Positions 34,885 through 44,008 of a stretch of DNA of 64,000 bases are shown here, in pieces (within the stretch, counting starts at the first letter, position 1; the number at the start of each line of letters is the position of its first letter). Origin of the DNA: Caballeronia sp. SBC1 (GTDB taxonomy: Bacteria > Pseudomonadota > Gammaproteobacteria > Burkholderiales > Burkholderiaceae); NCBI RefSeq assembly GCF_011493005.1, contig NZ_CP049157.1:1054001-1118000 (forward strand), given 5' to 3'. The notes beneath the pieces were generated by a model that was not told the DNA's origin, did no database searches, and saw only the letters and a list, made by a program, of their open reading frames with translations. The translations under genes were made by a program, and so were the position numbers.

Positions 34885-35526
34885 ATGAAACAACCCATCA
34901 GAATCGATTTCATCTCCGACATAGCGTGCCCGTGGTGCGCTGTCGGTCTATCGTCGCTGCAACTTGCGCTGTCACGGTTTGGCGATGCCGTCGACACCGA
35001 GTTAGTCATGCATCCCTTCGAACTGAATCCGCAGATGGACGAGGAAGGTGAAGACCTTGTCGAACATATTGGAAAGAAATACGGGCGCACTCCGCAACAG
35101 ATAGCCCAGGCGCAGGCTGATCTCCGGCAACGCGGCGCGGATGTTGGCTTCACCTTCGGCCCGCGCACACGCATCTATGGCACCTTCGATGCACACCGCT
35201 TGATGCATTGGGCGGGTATCAAAGGCAAACAGGTACAGCTTAAGCAGGCGCTGCTGCAGGCTTATCATGGCGAGGGCAAGGCCACGAGCAACCGTGATGT
35301 TCTGGTCGAAGCGGCGGAATCTGTGGGGCTTGACGGAGCTGAGGCGCGCTCGGTTCTGCAAGGAGGGGACTATGCGAATGAGGTTCGTGCGGAAGAAGAG
35401 AAATACCAGGCAATGGGCATTCATTCGGTGCCGTCGATCATCTTTAATAACCGCTACCTGCTGACTGGCGCACAACCCGTCGAAACGTTCGAGAAAGCCA
35501 TTCAACAGATCCTGGACGAAGCGTAA
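34885..35526 (+). CDS. DsbA-family (FrnE-like) thiol oxidoreductase
   Basis: A 213-residue cytoplasmic thioredoxin-fold protein with the redox motif CPWC (Cys15 and Cys18, in DIACPWCAVG). It has the helical insertion typical of FrnE and 2-hydroxychromene-2-carboxylate isomerase relatives (FGPRTRIYGTFDAHRLMHWA) and the cis-Pro loop IHSVPSIIFNNRYLLTGAQP. AGGAAA precedes ATG 34885. The frame is open upstream to 33937 but crosses the relic region and has no family character there. No signal peptide, so it acts in the cytoplasm; stress-related disulfide work is the usual view of FrnE. Confidence 0.88.
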   Translation: MKQPIRIDFISDIACPWCAVGLSSLQLALSRFGDAVDTELVMHPFELNPQMDEEGEDLVEHIGKKYGRTPQQIAQAQADLRQRGADVGFTFGPRTRIYGTFDAHRLMHWAGIKGKQVQLKQALLQAYHGEGKATSNRDVLVEAAESVGLDGAEARSVLQGGDYANEVRAEEEKYQAMGIHSVPSIIFNNRYLLTGAQPVETFEKAIQQILDEA

Positions 35527-35664
35527 TGTGACCTCGGCATGGAGCCGGCCGATAGTGTTGCTCGGGAACGCCGGAAATAGACCCTTGGGTCACGATCACT
35601 CTTGCGCCAGCGAAGTGTGCATATTCACAGTATCATCGTTTTCAAACCAAACGGAGATGAAACG

Positions 35665-36114
35665 ATGAGCCTTATCGATGAAACCGGCGCGGGTCTCGAC
35701 GGCCTCGCGCAGTTGCGGGCGTTGATGTCGTCGGGGCGCAAGCCCGGGATTCTGGAGTCGCTGAATTTCGATTTCGTTGAAGTCGATGCCGGCCGCGCGG
35801 TCTTCGCTGGCATACCGGGCGATCACGCGTATAACCCGATCGGCACGGTTCATGGCGGCTATGCCGCCACGCTGCTGGATTCGGCATGCGGTTGCGCGGT
35901 CCATTCGCGGCTCACGGCCGCGCAGGCGTACACCACGCTGGAGTTAAAGATCGCGTATCACAAAGCGGTCACGCGCGACTCCGGATTGCTGCGCGCCGAG
36001 GGCCGCGTGATCTCGATCGGCCGCCGCGCCGCATTTGCTGAAGCCACACTGACCGATGCTACCGGGCGTTTGTATGCATCGGCGACGTCGACGTTGCTGG
36101 TGTTCGAACGCTGA
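35665..36114 (+). CDS. PaaI-type hotdog thioesterase
   Basis: A 149-residue hotdog protein. GDHAYNPIGTVHGGYAATLLDSACGCAV carries the HGG motif and helix (about residues 50-78, shown here in family order), followed by TTLELKIAYHKAVTRDSG. It probably hydrolyses small acyl-CoA or aryl-CoA esters. I chose ATG 35665, with GGAGA eight bases upstream. It differs clearly from the thioesterase at 7941. It is convergent with the MFS carrier gene. No operon partner. Confidence 0.85.
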   Translation: MSLIDETGAGLDGLAQLRALMSSGRKPGILESLNFDFVEVDAGRAVFAGIPGDHAYNPIGTVHGGYAATLLDSACGCAVHSRLTAAQAYTTLELKIAYHKAVTRDSGLLRAEGRVISIGRRAAFAEATLTDATGRLYASATSTLLVFER

Positions 36115-36163
36115 TCGTTGCCGTGAGAGCGGGGCGGCTGGTCATGCCGCTTCGCCTGGTCAA

Positions 36164-37480
36164 TCAATCCAGCGCCTTCTGCGACTTTTCATCCATGAAT
36201 GCGACGGCGATCACCCCCAGCAGACCGCAGCCGATCACATACCATGCGGGCGCGAGCACACTGCCGGTCGCCACGATCAGCGAGGTCACGAAGAATTGCG
36301 CGAAGCCGCCAAAGATCGCCACGCCCAGGCTATAGACCACGGCGCCGCCCGTAGCGCGCACCGAGCGAGGAAAGAGCTCGCCGAGCATGGCGCCCACGCC
36401 GCCAATGTTGATCGCGTGCACCGACGAAAGAAGCGTGACGACCGTGAGCAGCGTGCTGGTCGTAGGCCATCGGTTCAATGCAACGAAGGCCGGATAGATC
36501 GCGAGCAGCAGCACGATGCGCGAGCCTTGCGCGAGCGTGTTGCGTCCGAAGCGGTCAGTCAGGTATCCGCCAACCGGTACGAGCAGAAAGATGATCGCGC
36601 CCGATACACAGCCTGACAGCATCGCAATGCCTGGCGGCAGGCCGAGCGTCTTGACGGCGTAGATCGACAGATAGAACACGATGATGAAATGCGCCGATGT
36701 CCCGGCAATCGTCAATCCCAGACCCGTCAGCACGGCACGCCGGTGATCGCGGAGTACATCAAGCAGAGGCAGCTTCGGGGCTTTTTGCTTGGGCGTGTGC
36801 ATGGGCTCTTCTTCGAGCGTCTTGCGCAACCACCAGCCGACCGGCACGATCAGCGTGCCAATCAGGAACGGCACGCGCCATCCCCAGCTTTCGAGTTGTG
36901 CGGTCGAAAGCGAGGCCGTCAATGCGACGCCGGTCAACGCGCCTGCAAGCGCTGCAAGCCCTTGGCTTGCAAATTGCCACGACGCATACAAGCCGCGCCG
37001 GTTCGGCGGCGCTTGTTCAGGCAGAAGCGTAGTCGATGCGCCCACTTCACCGCCCGCCGAAAACCCCTGAATCAGCCGCGCGATCACCAGGATGACAGGT
37101 CCTACGAACCCCGCTTGTCCGTAGGTCGGCGCAACAGCGATCATTGCCGTGCCGACTGCCATTAGCCCGAGCGTGAGCACCATCGCCTTCTTGCGTCCGG
37201 CGCGATCCGCGTACATGCCGATTACAAGGCCGCCCACGGGCCGCGTGAAAAAGCCCACACCGAAACTCGCGACGGCAAGCAGCAACTGCCCGACCGGATC
37301 ATGCACGGGAAAGAAAAGCTTGCCGATTAGCAATGCGAAGAATCCATAGACAGTGAAGTCGTAGAATTCGAGTGCATTACCCACGGCTGCCGCGGTGACG
37401 AGCCGCACGCGGCTTTGTTTGCGCTGACTTAGCGCAGCGCGCGGCTGAACGTCGAGGCCTGATACGGTCGGAATGCTCAT
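36164..37480 (-). CDS. MFS metabolite:proton symporter (MHS type)
   Basis: A 438-residue carrier with about 12 membrane segments. It opens with AAAVGNALEFYDFTVYGFFA, the hallmark of the metabolite:H+ symporter group (ProP, citrate and shikimate carriers). The loop 2-3 motif is YADRAGRKKAM and the second-half copy is LTDRFGRNTLAQGSR. It lies 53 bases downstream of an M20 amidohydrolase gene in the same direction. The pair looks like uptake plus hydrolysis of an N-acylated or amide-linked compound. Confidence 0.88.
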   Translation of the reverse strand: MSIPTVSGLDVQPRAALSQRKQSRVRLVTAAAVGNALEFYDFTVYGFFALLIGKLFFPVHDPVGQLLLAVASFGVGFFTRPVGGLVIGMYADRAGRKKAMVLTLGLMAVGTAMIAVAPTYGQAGFVGPVILVIARLIQGFSAGGEVGASTTLLPEQAPPNRRGLYASWQFASQGLAALAGALTGVALTASLSTAQLESWGWRVPFLIGTLIVPVGWWLRKTLEEEPMHTPKQKAPKLPLLDVLRDHRRAVLTGLGLTIAGTSAHFIIVFYLSIYAVKTLGLPPGIAMLSGCVSGAIIFLLVPVGGYLTDRFGRNTLAQGSRIVLLLAIYPAFVALNRWPTTSTLLTVVTLLSSVHAINIGGVGAMLGELFPRSVRATGGAVVYSLGVAIFGGFAQFFVTSLIVATGSVLAPAWYVIGCGLLGVIAVAFMDEKSQKALD

Positions 37481-37533
37481 GTCTTCTCTCGGAACGCGGT
37501 GGGTGCTGCAGGTGGGGGCAGATTCGGAATGAC

Positions 37534-38715
37534 TCAGTCGGCGAGATACGCTTCGGTCAGGCGCACCCAGTAGCTCGCGCCGATGGCAAGAATGTCGTCA
37601 TTGAAGTCGTAGCCGGGGTTGTGGACCATGCAGCTTCCCTTGCCTTCGACGCCGTTGCCGATCCACGCATATGCACCCGGCACGACTTCGGCCATGAATG
37701 CGAAGTCCTCGCTGCCCATGAGCGGATGCGCCTGGGTATCCACACGTTGCGTACCGAGCATCTTCTGAGCGACTTCGGCAGCGAATGCAGTCGGTTCGGC
37801 ATGATTGACGAGCACGGGATAACCCCATTCATAGTCAATCTCGGCCTCCACCCCGAACGACGCCGCCTGCGCATGGACGAGCGCCGTGATGCGTTGGCGC
37901 AAGAGATCGCGCACCGTTGGATCGAGCGCGCGGATCGACAGTTTCATCTCGGCGGTCTGCGGAATCACGTTGAAGGTATCGCCGGCCTTGACGCTGCCCA
38001 CCGAGATCACCGCTGACTTCTGCGAATCGATTTCCCGGGCCACAATGCTCTGCAGCGCGAGGATAATGCCCGCCACCGCTGGCATGGGGTCGCGCGACAG
38101 GTGTGGCAGCGCGCCGTGCCCGCCCAACCCGCGAAGCACGATCGTGGCGCGGTCGGCTGAGGCCATTGCGGGCCCGGTGCAGAAGTTCATGCCGCCGGTT
38201 TCGTAGCCCGGCATATTGTGCAGGCCGAACACGGCGTCGCACGGAAACTGTTCGAAGAGACCGTCTTCAATCATCGCGCGTGCGCCGCCGTAGCTTTCTT
38301 CGGCCGGTTGAAAGATCAGCGTCAGCGTGCCGGAGAATTGCCGGCTTTCCGCGAGGTAGCGTGCCGCGCAGAGGAGCATCGCAGTGTGGCCGTCATGACC
38401 GCAGGCGTGCATGGTCTTCGGTACGGCGCTGGAGTAGGGAAGGGCGGTCGCCTCTTCGATAGGCAGCGCGTCCATGTCGGCACGCAAGCCAATGCGACGG
38501 CTGCCTTCGCCCATTTTCAGCACACCGACCACGCCCGTTTTGCCGAGGCCGCGCGTCACTTCGTAGCCCCATTGCGTGAGCAGGCTGGCGACGAGGTCGC
38601 TGGTCGCCCGCTCCTGAAACGCGAGTTCCGGATTTGCGTGGATCTGGCGCCGCACCGCGATGAGATCCGGTGCAATGGCTGCTATTCCGGGAATGACGGG
38701 ATCGACTGACAGCAT
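37534..38715 (-). CDS. M20-family amidohydrolase, hippurate hydrolase-like
   Basis: A 393-residue zinc or manganese hydrolase. Metal-site motifs are MHACGHDGHTAMLL (about residues 100-113), QPAEESYGGARAMIEDG with the catalytic Glu pair, FGLHNMPG, and MGSEDFAFMAEVVPG near the C terminus. The lid domain lies between. Such enzymes cleave N-acyl amino acids, hippurate or auxin conjugates. I chose ATG 38715 because AAGGAG lies six bases upstream; the frame to 38766 is not conserved. It heads a two-gene unit with the MFS carrier and diverges from a LysR gene. Confidence 0.9.
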   Translation of the reverse strand: MLSVDPVIPGIAAIAPDLIAVRRQIHANPELAFQERATSDLVASLLTQWGYEVTRGLGKTGVVGVLKMGEGSRRIGLRADMDALPIEEATALPYSSAVPKTMHACGHDGHTAMLLCAARYLAESRQFSGTLTLIFQPAEESYGGARAMIEDGLFEQFPCDAVFGLHNMPGYETGGMNFCTGPAMASADRATIVLRGLGGHGALPHLSRDPMPAVAGIILALQSIVAREIDSQKSAVISVGSVKAGDTFNVIPQTAEMKLSIRALDPTVRDLLRQRITALVHAQAASFGVEAEIDYEWGYPVLVNHAEPTAFAAEVAQKMLGTQRVDTQAHPLMGSEDFAFMAEVVPGAYAWIGNGVEGKGSCMVHNPGYDFNDDILAIGASYWVRLTEAYLAD

Positions 38716-38774
38716 GACTAACTCCTTATTACGTTTCGATATTTCGGCGTGACTGCACTCGATCAAGCATATAA

Positions 38775-38817
38775 AGTCACAAGGAAAACCAAAAGACAGT
38801 TAATTAAATTTGTGACT
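38775..38817. promoter_or_regulatory. Inverted repeat between LysR gene and amidohydrolase
   Basis: AGTCACAA (38775-38782) is mirrored exactly by TTGTGACT (38810-38817). The arms are 27 bases apart in an AT-rich spacer within the divergent gap. This is where a LysR regulator would bind to control both directions. Confidence 0.5.
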
Positions 38818-38852
38818 ACCCTTGGTTGTCGGTATAAACCCGGAATTTCCCG

Positions 38853-39785
38853 ATGAAATACCATCAGTTGCGCGCGTTCCTCACGGTGGCCGAGCAGGGC
38901 AGCATCCGCGCGGCGGCGCGTAGCCTGCATCTTTCGCAGGCGGCGTTGACGAAGGCGTTAAAAGAACTCGAACAGGATCTGGGCGTGCCGCTCGTGCTGC
39001 GCACCGCGCGTGGCGTGCAATTGACCGCGTTCGGCTCGCAGTTGAGGATTCGCGCGCAGATGGTGGTGAGCGAGATGCGTCGCGCGGAAGACGACATCGA
39101 ACATATGAAAGGCGCGGTCACCGGCAACGTGGCAGCCGCTGTCACGCCGACCGCCGCGTTGTCGATCCTGCCTAAAGCGTTCAGCGCATTTCGAAAGAAG
39201 ATGCCGCATGCGCGCGTGAGTTTTATCGAAGGATTTCCGGGCGTTGCGTTGCCGCGTTTGCGTGACGGGTCACTTGACTTCGTGGTGGCCGTGATCGTGC
39301 CGGAGCATCTCGGTCCCGAGTTCGATTACATCGAGCTTTATAAAATCAGTTCGGTGGTCGTCGCGCGGCAGGATCATCCGCTGGCGCAATGCACGTCCCT
39401 GGCTGAACTCGTCGATGCGGAATGGCTGCTGAATCCGTCGCCCGAAAGCTCGACACGCGGCCTGCTCGATTTCTTCGCCGCGCGCGGTCTGACGGTGCCG
39501 CAGAAAATTATCGAGTGCCCGAGCTTCGTGATTGCGCACGGGTTGTTGCGCGGATCCGATACCGTTGCGATGTTGCCCGAGCCTTTGCTGGACCAACCGT
39601 GGGTGCGCGAGGGCATTGCCGTGTTGCCGATAGCCGACCTGCCGCCGCCCATTGCAATCGGCGTTGTGACTCGCCGCGACAGCCCGCTGACGCCGGCCGC
39701 TTCGCTGCTGCTGGATTGCTTGCAGGACGCGGTGACGTCGCTAAGGTTGAACGTTCCGGCGCGCCGTTCAATCCAGGGGCGGTAA
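38853..39785 (+). CDS. LysR family regulator
   Basis: A 310-residue LysR-type regulator. The opening MKYHQLRAFLTVAEQGSIRA, then AARSLHLSQAALTKALKELE, is the winged helix; the effector domain follows with TPTAALSILPKAF and GHRxGHPLA-like ARQDHPLAQ. It diverges from the M20 amidohydrolase gene and probably controls that gene and the MFS carrier. The 3' end overlaps the convergent Lrp gene by 18 bases. Confidence 0.9.
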   Translation: MKYHQLRAFLTVAEQGSIRAAARSLHLSQAALTKALKELEQDLGVPLVLRTARGVQLTAFGSQLRIRAQMVVSEMRRAEDDIEHMKGAVTGNVAAAVTPTAALSILPKAFSAFRKKMPHARVSFIEGFPGVALPRLRDGSLDFVVAVIVPEHLGPEFDYIELYKISSVVVARQDHPLAQCTSLAELVDAEWLLNPSPESSTRGLLDFFAARGLTVPQKIIECPSFVIAHGLLRGSDTVAMLPEPLLDQPWVREGIAVLPIADLPPPIAIGVVTRRDSPLTPAASLLLDCLQDAVTSLRLNVPARRSIQGR

Positions 39786-40292
39786 CCGGCGTTCGACAGG
39801 CGTTGACTTGATGATCGCAGTGCTTGTCTCGGCCCGCTCCGCAACCTTCGAAAGAATCTCGTCGAGTTGTTCGATTGTCTTGAGAAAGAGCCGGCAAACA
39901 AAACAATCGTCGCCGGTGACTTTGTCGCATTCGACGAATTCGGGAATGCGTCGAATAGCTTCTTCCACCAGATGCAGTTGACCAGGCAGCGGCTTGACTC
40001 GAACGATAGCCTGAAGCGTGTACCCCAGTGCACGCGGGTCGAGCCTGACAGCGAACCCCTGGATTACGCCACGCGCTTCGAGCTGGCGCACGCGCTCGGC
40101 TGTGCTGGGCGCAGACAAGCCAATCCGGCGCGCGAGTTCGCTCATCGCGATCCGGCCGTCTTCTGATAGAACGGCGAGCAGTTCGCGGTCGGTCTGGCCG
40201 AGCAAAACAAGACCCGGCGGGGAAGAAAGGCGATTCTTCAAATGGACCTTCGATTTGAAGTTAAAACGTCGATGTCCGCTCATTTTACACAT
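39768..40292 (-). CDS. Lrp/AsnC family regulator
   Basis: A regulator of up to 174 residues. The N-terminal helix-turn-helix reads LAVLSEDGRIAMSELARRIG and LSAPSTAERVRQLEARGVI. The C-terminal RAM domain has CDKVTGDDCFVCRLFLKTIEQL. It senses amino acids in this family. The start is uncertain: ATG 40292, ATG 40283, or a TTG near 40241 preceded by GAAGG are possible; the first 30 residues are not typical. It diverges from the DMT exporter gene with a 69-base gap and probably regulates it. Confidence 0.87.
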   Translation of the reverse strand: MCKMSGHRRFNFKSKVHLKNRLSSPPGLVLLGQTDRELLAVLSEDGRIAMSELARRIGLSAPSTAERVRQLEARGVIQGFAVRLDPRALGYTLQAIVRVKPLPGQLHLVEEAIRRIPEFVECDKVTGDDCFVCRLFLKTIEQLDEILSKVAERAETSTAIIKSTPVERRLPPLD

Positions 40293-40361
40293 GGAATCAC
40301 GCTTGGCCGCCCACTAGACTTATTAGATTGATAGAGCTGGCACCACTTGAAAGGCGAGACG

Positions 40362-41261
40362 ATGAGCTCAAGAGAAATGCGCGTTGGCTGCGTAGAAATG
40401 AGTGTAGCGATGCTGATATCCGGCACGGTCGGCTGGCTTGTCGTGTCGTCGCAGCAAACACCGATGAACGTTGTGTTCATTCGTTGCGTGTTCGGCGCGG
40501 CGACGCTGCTCTTGATCTGTGCGTTAAAGGGCATGCTGCGCAGAAGCTTGTTCTCATGGCGCATGCTTGGACTGGTTGCGCTCGGCAGCGCCACGATTGT
40601 CGGCAACTGGGTGCTGCTGTTTGCAGCGTATTCGCGAGCCTCTATATCTATGGCGACCACTGTCTATAACACCCAGCCGTTCATGCTTGTCCTGCTCGGC
40701 GCGGTGGTGTTTCGCGAACGGATCACCTTGCGCACAATTCTCTGGCTCAGCGTCGCGTTTTTAGGCCTGGTGTTGGTCGTGCGAGTGGAGCCTGCGGTGT
40801 TGGCCAAGCCTGGTGAATATCTGGAAGGGATCGGCTATGCGCTCGGCGCGGCATTTCTCTATGCGATCTGTTCGATCGTGACCAAGCAGCTCAAGGGAAC
40901 GCCACCCCATTTGATTGCGTTGTTGCATGTGGCGCTTGGCATCATCATGCTCGCGCCGTTCGTCGATTTTCGGCATCTGCCTACCACCCCGAATCATTGG
41001 GCGGATCTTGTCGTGCTCGGCGTGGTGAACACCGGCATCATGTATGTGCTGCTTTATGGCGCCATCCAGAAACTGCCGACGGCGGTGACAGGCGCGTTGT
41101 CCTTCATCTATCCGGTCGTGGCGATCATCGTGGATAGGGTCGCGTTCGGACAACGCTTAGGATGGCTGCAGATTGTTGGTGCAGCGCTGATTCTGCTTGC
41201 GGCCGCTGGAACGACTTTAGGGTGGGAACTCATGCCGCGAAAACGCACGGCTTTCGAGTAG
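40362..41261 (+). CDS. EamA-type DMT-superfamily transporter
   Basis: A 299-residue inner-membrane protein with about ten membrane segments and two EamA repeats. It has a conserved first half (AMLISGTVGWLVVSSQQTP, PMNVVFIRCVFGA) and second half (GIGYALGAAFLYAICSIVTK, FIYPVVAIIVDRVAFGQRL). ATG 40362 is preceded by AAGGCGAG. DMT carriers next to Lrp regulators often export amino acids or related metabolites. That is the likely role here. Confidence 0.87.
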   Translation: MSSREMRVGCVEMSVAMLISGTVGWLVVSSQQTPMNVVFIRCVFGAATLLLICALKGMLRRSLFSWRMLGLVALGSATIVGNWVLLFAAYSRASISMATTVYNTQPFMLVLLGAVVFRERITLRTILWLSVAFLGLVLVVRVEPAVLAKPGEYLEGIGYALGAAFLYAICSIVTKQLKGTPPHLIALLHVALGIIMLAPFVDFRHLPTTPNHWADLVVLGVVNTGIMYVLLYGAIQKLPTAVTGALSFIYPVVAIIVDRVAFGQRLGWLQIVGAALILLAAAGTTLGWELMPRKRTAFE

Positions 41262-41294
41262 CCGATCATCAGGCATTTTTTCCGGGCAACGCGC

Positions 41295-42095
41295 TTATTT
41301 CACCAAGTGCAGTCTTTTAGCCAGCACAATGCCCTTGTCGCGGTTGATCAGCCAGATGTCGCTGACGTTCGCATGAAGCGTTGCCGTGTACGTGGTGATG
41401 TCGGTGGGTTCCTCGTTGCTCGGGTCGGTATGGTCCTTGGTTTGCGTCAGATAAGGCGGTACCACGCGACAGATCAGTACGAGCGCGAGATCACCGTCTT
41501 CTGCGGAAAAAGCCGTTGGCGACAGCACGAAGCGCCCATGCACAGTTGTCTTGTTTTGCCTGTTGACGGGATCCAGCTCGACGATATCGACGGTCTGAAT
41601 ATAGCCCTTGGATATCGCTTCGGCCGCTACCACCAGCTTTCGGCCACGGGGGCCGGCGATGGTCTTCTTGAGGACAATTGTGTCGGGGTGGTCGCTATCC
41701 GATAAATCCACGTCTACCGTCATCACGCGGACCTTCGACCGGTAGCGGATTCCATACGGTGCGGGCACCACGAACGCCAGATCGCGGGTCAGCTTGGCCT
41801 CCATTAACGCGGAGTCGTGGAGCGTTTTCGGCAAGGCATCGGCGATCTCATCCTCTACTCGATGCGCGAACGAGCGCGTCTTGCTATCGGTGAATTTGCG
41901 CGCCAGAGCGTCCCTGACAGCGGCCGGATCGTCGCCGGAGAAACCGGGCGTTACGACAATGCTGGCCGGCGTAACGTCCTCTGTTTCCGTCGCTGTGACC
42001 GCGCTGCGGGTTGTTTGAGCCTGGGCAGTCACACACACGCAAAGAAGAGTCCAAGCGGCGCTTACGCTCGCTCGTTTGATTTTCTGAAGACTCAT
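41295..42095 (-). CDS. Exported hypothetical protein
   Basis: A 266-residue protein with a clear signal peptide (AAWTLLCVCVTAQAQ, cleavage near residue 25). The mature part has ASIVVTPGFSGDDPAAVRDA, then a beta-rich stretch VRVMTVDVDLSDSDH and ADALPKTLHD. I recognise no family. I chose ATG 42095, with GGGAG seven bases upstream; the upstream frame to 42179 has no such support. It is probably periplasmic or outer-membrane associated. Confidence 0.7.
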   Translation of the reverse strand: MSLQKIKRASVSAAWTLLCVCVTAQAQTTRSAVTATETEDVTPASIVVTPGFSGDDPAAVRDALARKFTDSKTRSFAHRVEDEIADALPKTLHDSALMEAKLTRDLAFVVPAPYGIRYRSKVRVMTVDVDLSDSDHPDTIVLKKTIAGPRGRKLVVAAEAISKGYIQTVDIVELDPVNRQNKTTVHGRFVLSPTAFSAEDGDLALVLICRVVPPYLTQTKDHTDPSNEEPTDITTYTATLHANVSDIWLINRDKGIVLAKRLHLVK

Positions 42096-42425
42096 TAGCA
42101 GACTCCCATGGACATGATTGCGGACCGCCTGGTCTTCTTGCTGCACGAGCAGCATTCGAGTCAATTCATTGCAATTCAATTCTATTCAATCGTACCCGGC
42201 TAGAAAAGATAAATGGGGACATTGGAGCGAGGGCGCGGGTTTAAACGTAAGGTGGAGACGCCCGTTGCACTGATGTAGAGTTTCTCGAATCGACGAGCAT
42301 CGGGAATTCGGGTGCTTAAGAGAAACGCTGGTCTCGAACAACCTTTCACTAGGGAAAACCAATATGAAGTCTCCCGCAATTCGTGCGTTGCCGAGCCGGG
42401 ATTGTTTATCGCGTGGGACGTTGCG
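42096..42425. other. Intergenic region between divergent genes
   Basis: About 330 bases. The frame of the CoA-transferase gene is open back to 42312, but the extra residues are not conserved in the family. The repetitive AT-rich part near 42160-42190 (TCAATTCATTGCAATTCAA) probably belongs to the promoter of the exported protein gene. Confidence 0.4.
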
Positions 42426-43574
42426 ATGAGTGGGCCGCTCAAGGGAATTCGCGTGGTCGAGATGGTCGGGCTCGGGCCGTGTCCGTTCGCCGCCATGATG
42501 CTTGCCGACATGGGTGCCGAAGTGATCCGCATCGATCGTGAGCCGACCGGCGGCGCTACGCCGTATCCCATGCAAGGCACGAAATTCGATGTGATGGCAC
42601 GCGGGCGCCGTTCGCTCGCGCTTGATCTCAAGCAACCGGAAGGGCGTGAGCTGGCGCTGCATCTTGTTGCTCAGGCCGACGCGCTGATCGAGGGTTTTCG
42701 TCCTGGCGTGATGGAGCGGCTTGGCCTCGGGCCGGACGTCTGCCTGGAACGCAATCCGAAGATTGTGTACGGCCGAGTCACGGGCTGGGGGCAGGATGGT
42801 CCGCTGGCGAAGGCCGCCGGGCACGATCTGAATTACATCGCGATGAGCGGCATGTTGCACGAGATAGGCAGTAGCGATGCCCCGCCGGTGCCCCCGCTGA
42901 ATCTGCTCGGTGACTTTGGCGGCGGTGGCATGATGCTCGCGTTCGGCGTGTTGTGTGCGCTGCTGGAAGCGCGCGGCTCGGGCAAGGGCCAGGTGATCGA
43001 TGCCGCGATGGTCGAAGGCTCCGCGCTGCTCGGCGCGATGATTTACGGCTACAAGGCGTTTGGCGCGTGGGCGGGCGAACGAGGCTCGAGCATGCTTGCT
43101 GGCGGCGCGCATTTCTATACGACCTACGCGTGCGCGGATGGCAAATTCGTCTCGGTCGGAGCGATTGAACCGCAGTTCTATGCTTTGCTGCTGAAGCTCT
43201 GCGATATCCACGATGCCACCTTCAATAGCCAAATGGACTGCGCGCAATGGCCTTCGCTGAAAACGAAAATGGCCGCCATCTTCGCGACGAAAACCCGGCA
43301 GGCGTGGTGTGAATTGATGGAAGGTACGGATGTGTGCTTTGCGCCCGTGCTCGATATGGACGAAGCGCCGGAGCATGTGCATAACCGGGCGCGGGGGGCG
43401 TTTATCGACGTGGACGGGGTGACGCAACCGGCCCCGGCGCCGCGCTTTAGCCGTACGATGCCGGAGGTGAGTTCGCCGCCCTCGCGTCCAGGGCGGGATA
43501 CCGACTCAATCCTGCGGGACTGGAACGTGCCGGGCGAGTTGATCGAGAAGTTGCGGGAGAAGAAGGTGGTTTAG
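42426..43574 (+). CDS. CaiB/BaiF family CoA-transferase or 2-methylacyl-CoA racemase
   Basis: A 382-residue family III CoA-transferase-fold protein. [30 protein letters not shown] opens the fold (shown in family order, residues 4-33). Candidate racemase catalytic residues are the His in [10 protein letters not shown] (about residue 136) and the Asp in LLGDFGGGG (about 163), positions that mark alpha-methylacyl-CoA racemases rather than formyl-CoA transferases. I chose ATG 42426; the GTGGGA eight bases upstream is acceptable. The gene is alone. Racemisation in branched-chain or steroid side-chain breakdown is most likely. Confidence 0.85.
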   Translation: MSGPLKGIRVVEMVGLGPCPFAAMMLADMGAEVIRIDREPTGGATPYPMQGTKFDVMARGRRSLALDLKQPEGRELALHLVAQADALIEGFRPGVMERLGLGPDVCLERNPKIVYGRVTGWGQDGPLAKAAGHDLNYIAMSGMLHEIGSSDAPPVPPLNLLGDFGGGGMMLAFGVLCALLEARGSGKGQVIDAAMVEGSALLGAMIYGYKAFGAWAGERGSSMLAGGAHFYTTYACADGKFVSVGAIEPQFYALLLKLCDIHDATFNSQMDCAQWPSLKTKMAAIFATKTRQAWCELMEGTDVCFAPVLDMDEAPEHVHNRARGAFIDVDGVTQPAPAPRFSRTMPEVSSPPSRPGRDTDSILRDWNVPGELIEKLREKKVV

Positions 43575-44008
43575 GGGCTATCCATTGCACGCAAGTCGTC
43601 ACGGCGACCTGGTTCTGTTCGCACCCGTCGCGCATCTGTAGCCGTTGTGCGTGGAATGTGTTGCGAACGCGGTGGATTTAATTGAATCTCGACGCGTCAC
43701 GGAAGGACATCGGCGGCAGGGTGTTGATGTCGGGAAAACGATGCAAGCGCGCTTCGGCTTGGCGCTACGCGGCCCTTGCTGATCTTGGTCGGCGACAGTT
43801 GATCTCAAATCCCGGCGGTTTTGTCGCTGCATGTTTGAGATGTTTCTTGTGTGCTGTCTGATACTCCGCGGTTTGTCTCATTTACTTGCTTTTAAAAATG
43901 TCAAATTAGGTTGACGCGTCACTCAGTCGCTTCAAAAGCCGGAATTATGTGCGAGTGCCTTTCGTATTTCGAAATGCGCTTTGACACTTAACTCTGACTG
44001 GGTTGGTA
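43575..44008. other. Intergenic region before the effector gene
   Basis: About 430 bases without a supportable gene. The last 200 bases are AT-richer and probably hold the promoter of the large effector gene. No VgrG, PAAR or adaptor gene is found here. Confidence 0.4.

Noticed and set aside
42186..43427. A 413-codon minus-strand open frame
   Set aside because: It is antisense to the CoA-transferase gene, which has clear motifs in its own frame.
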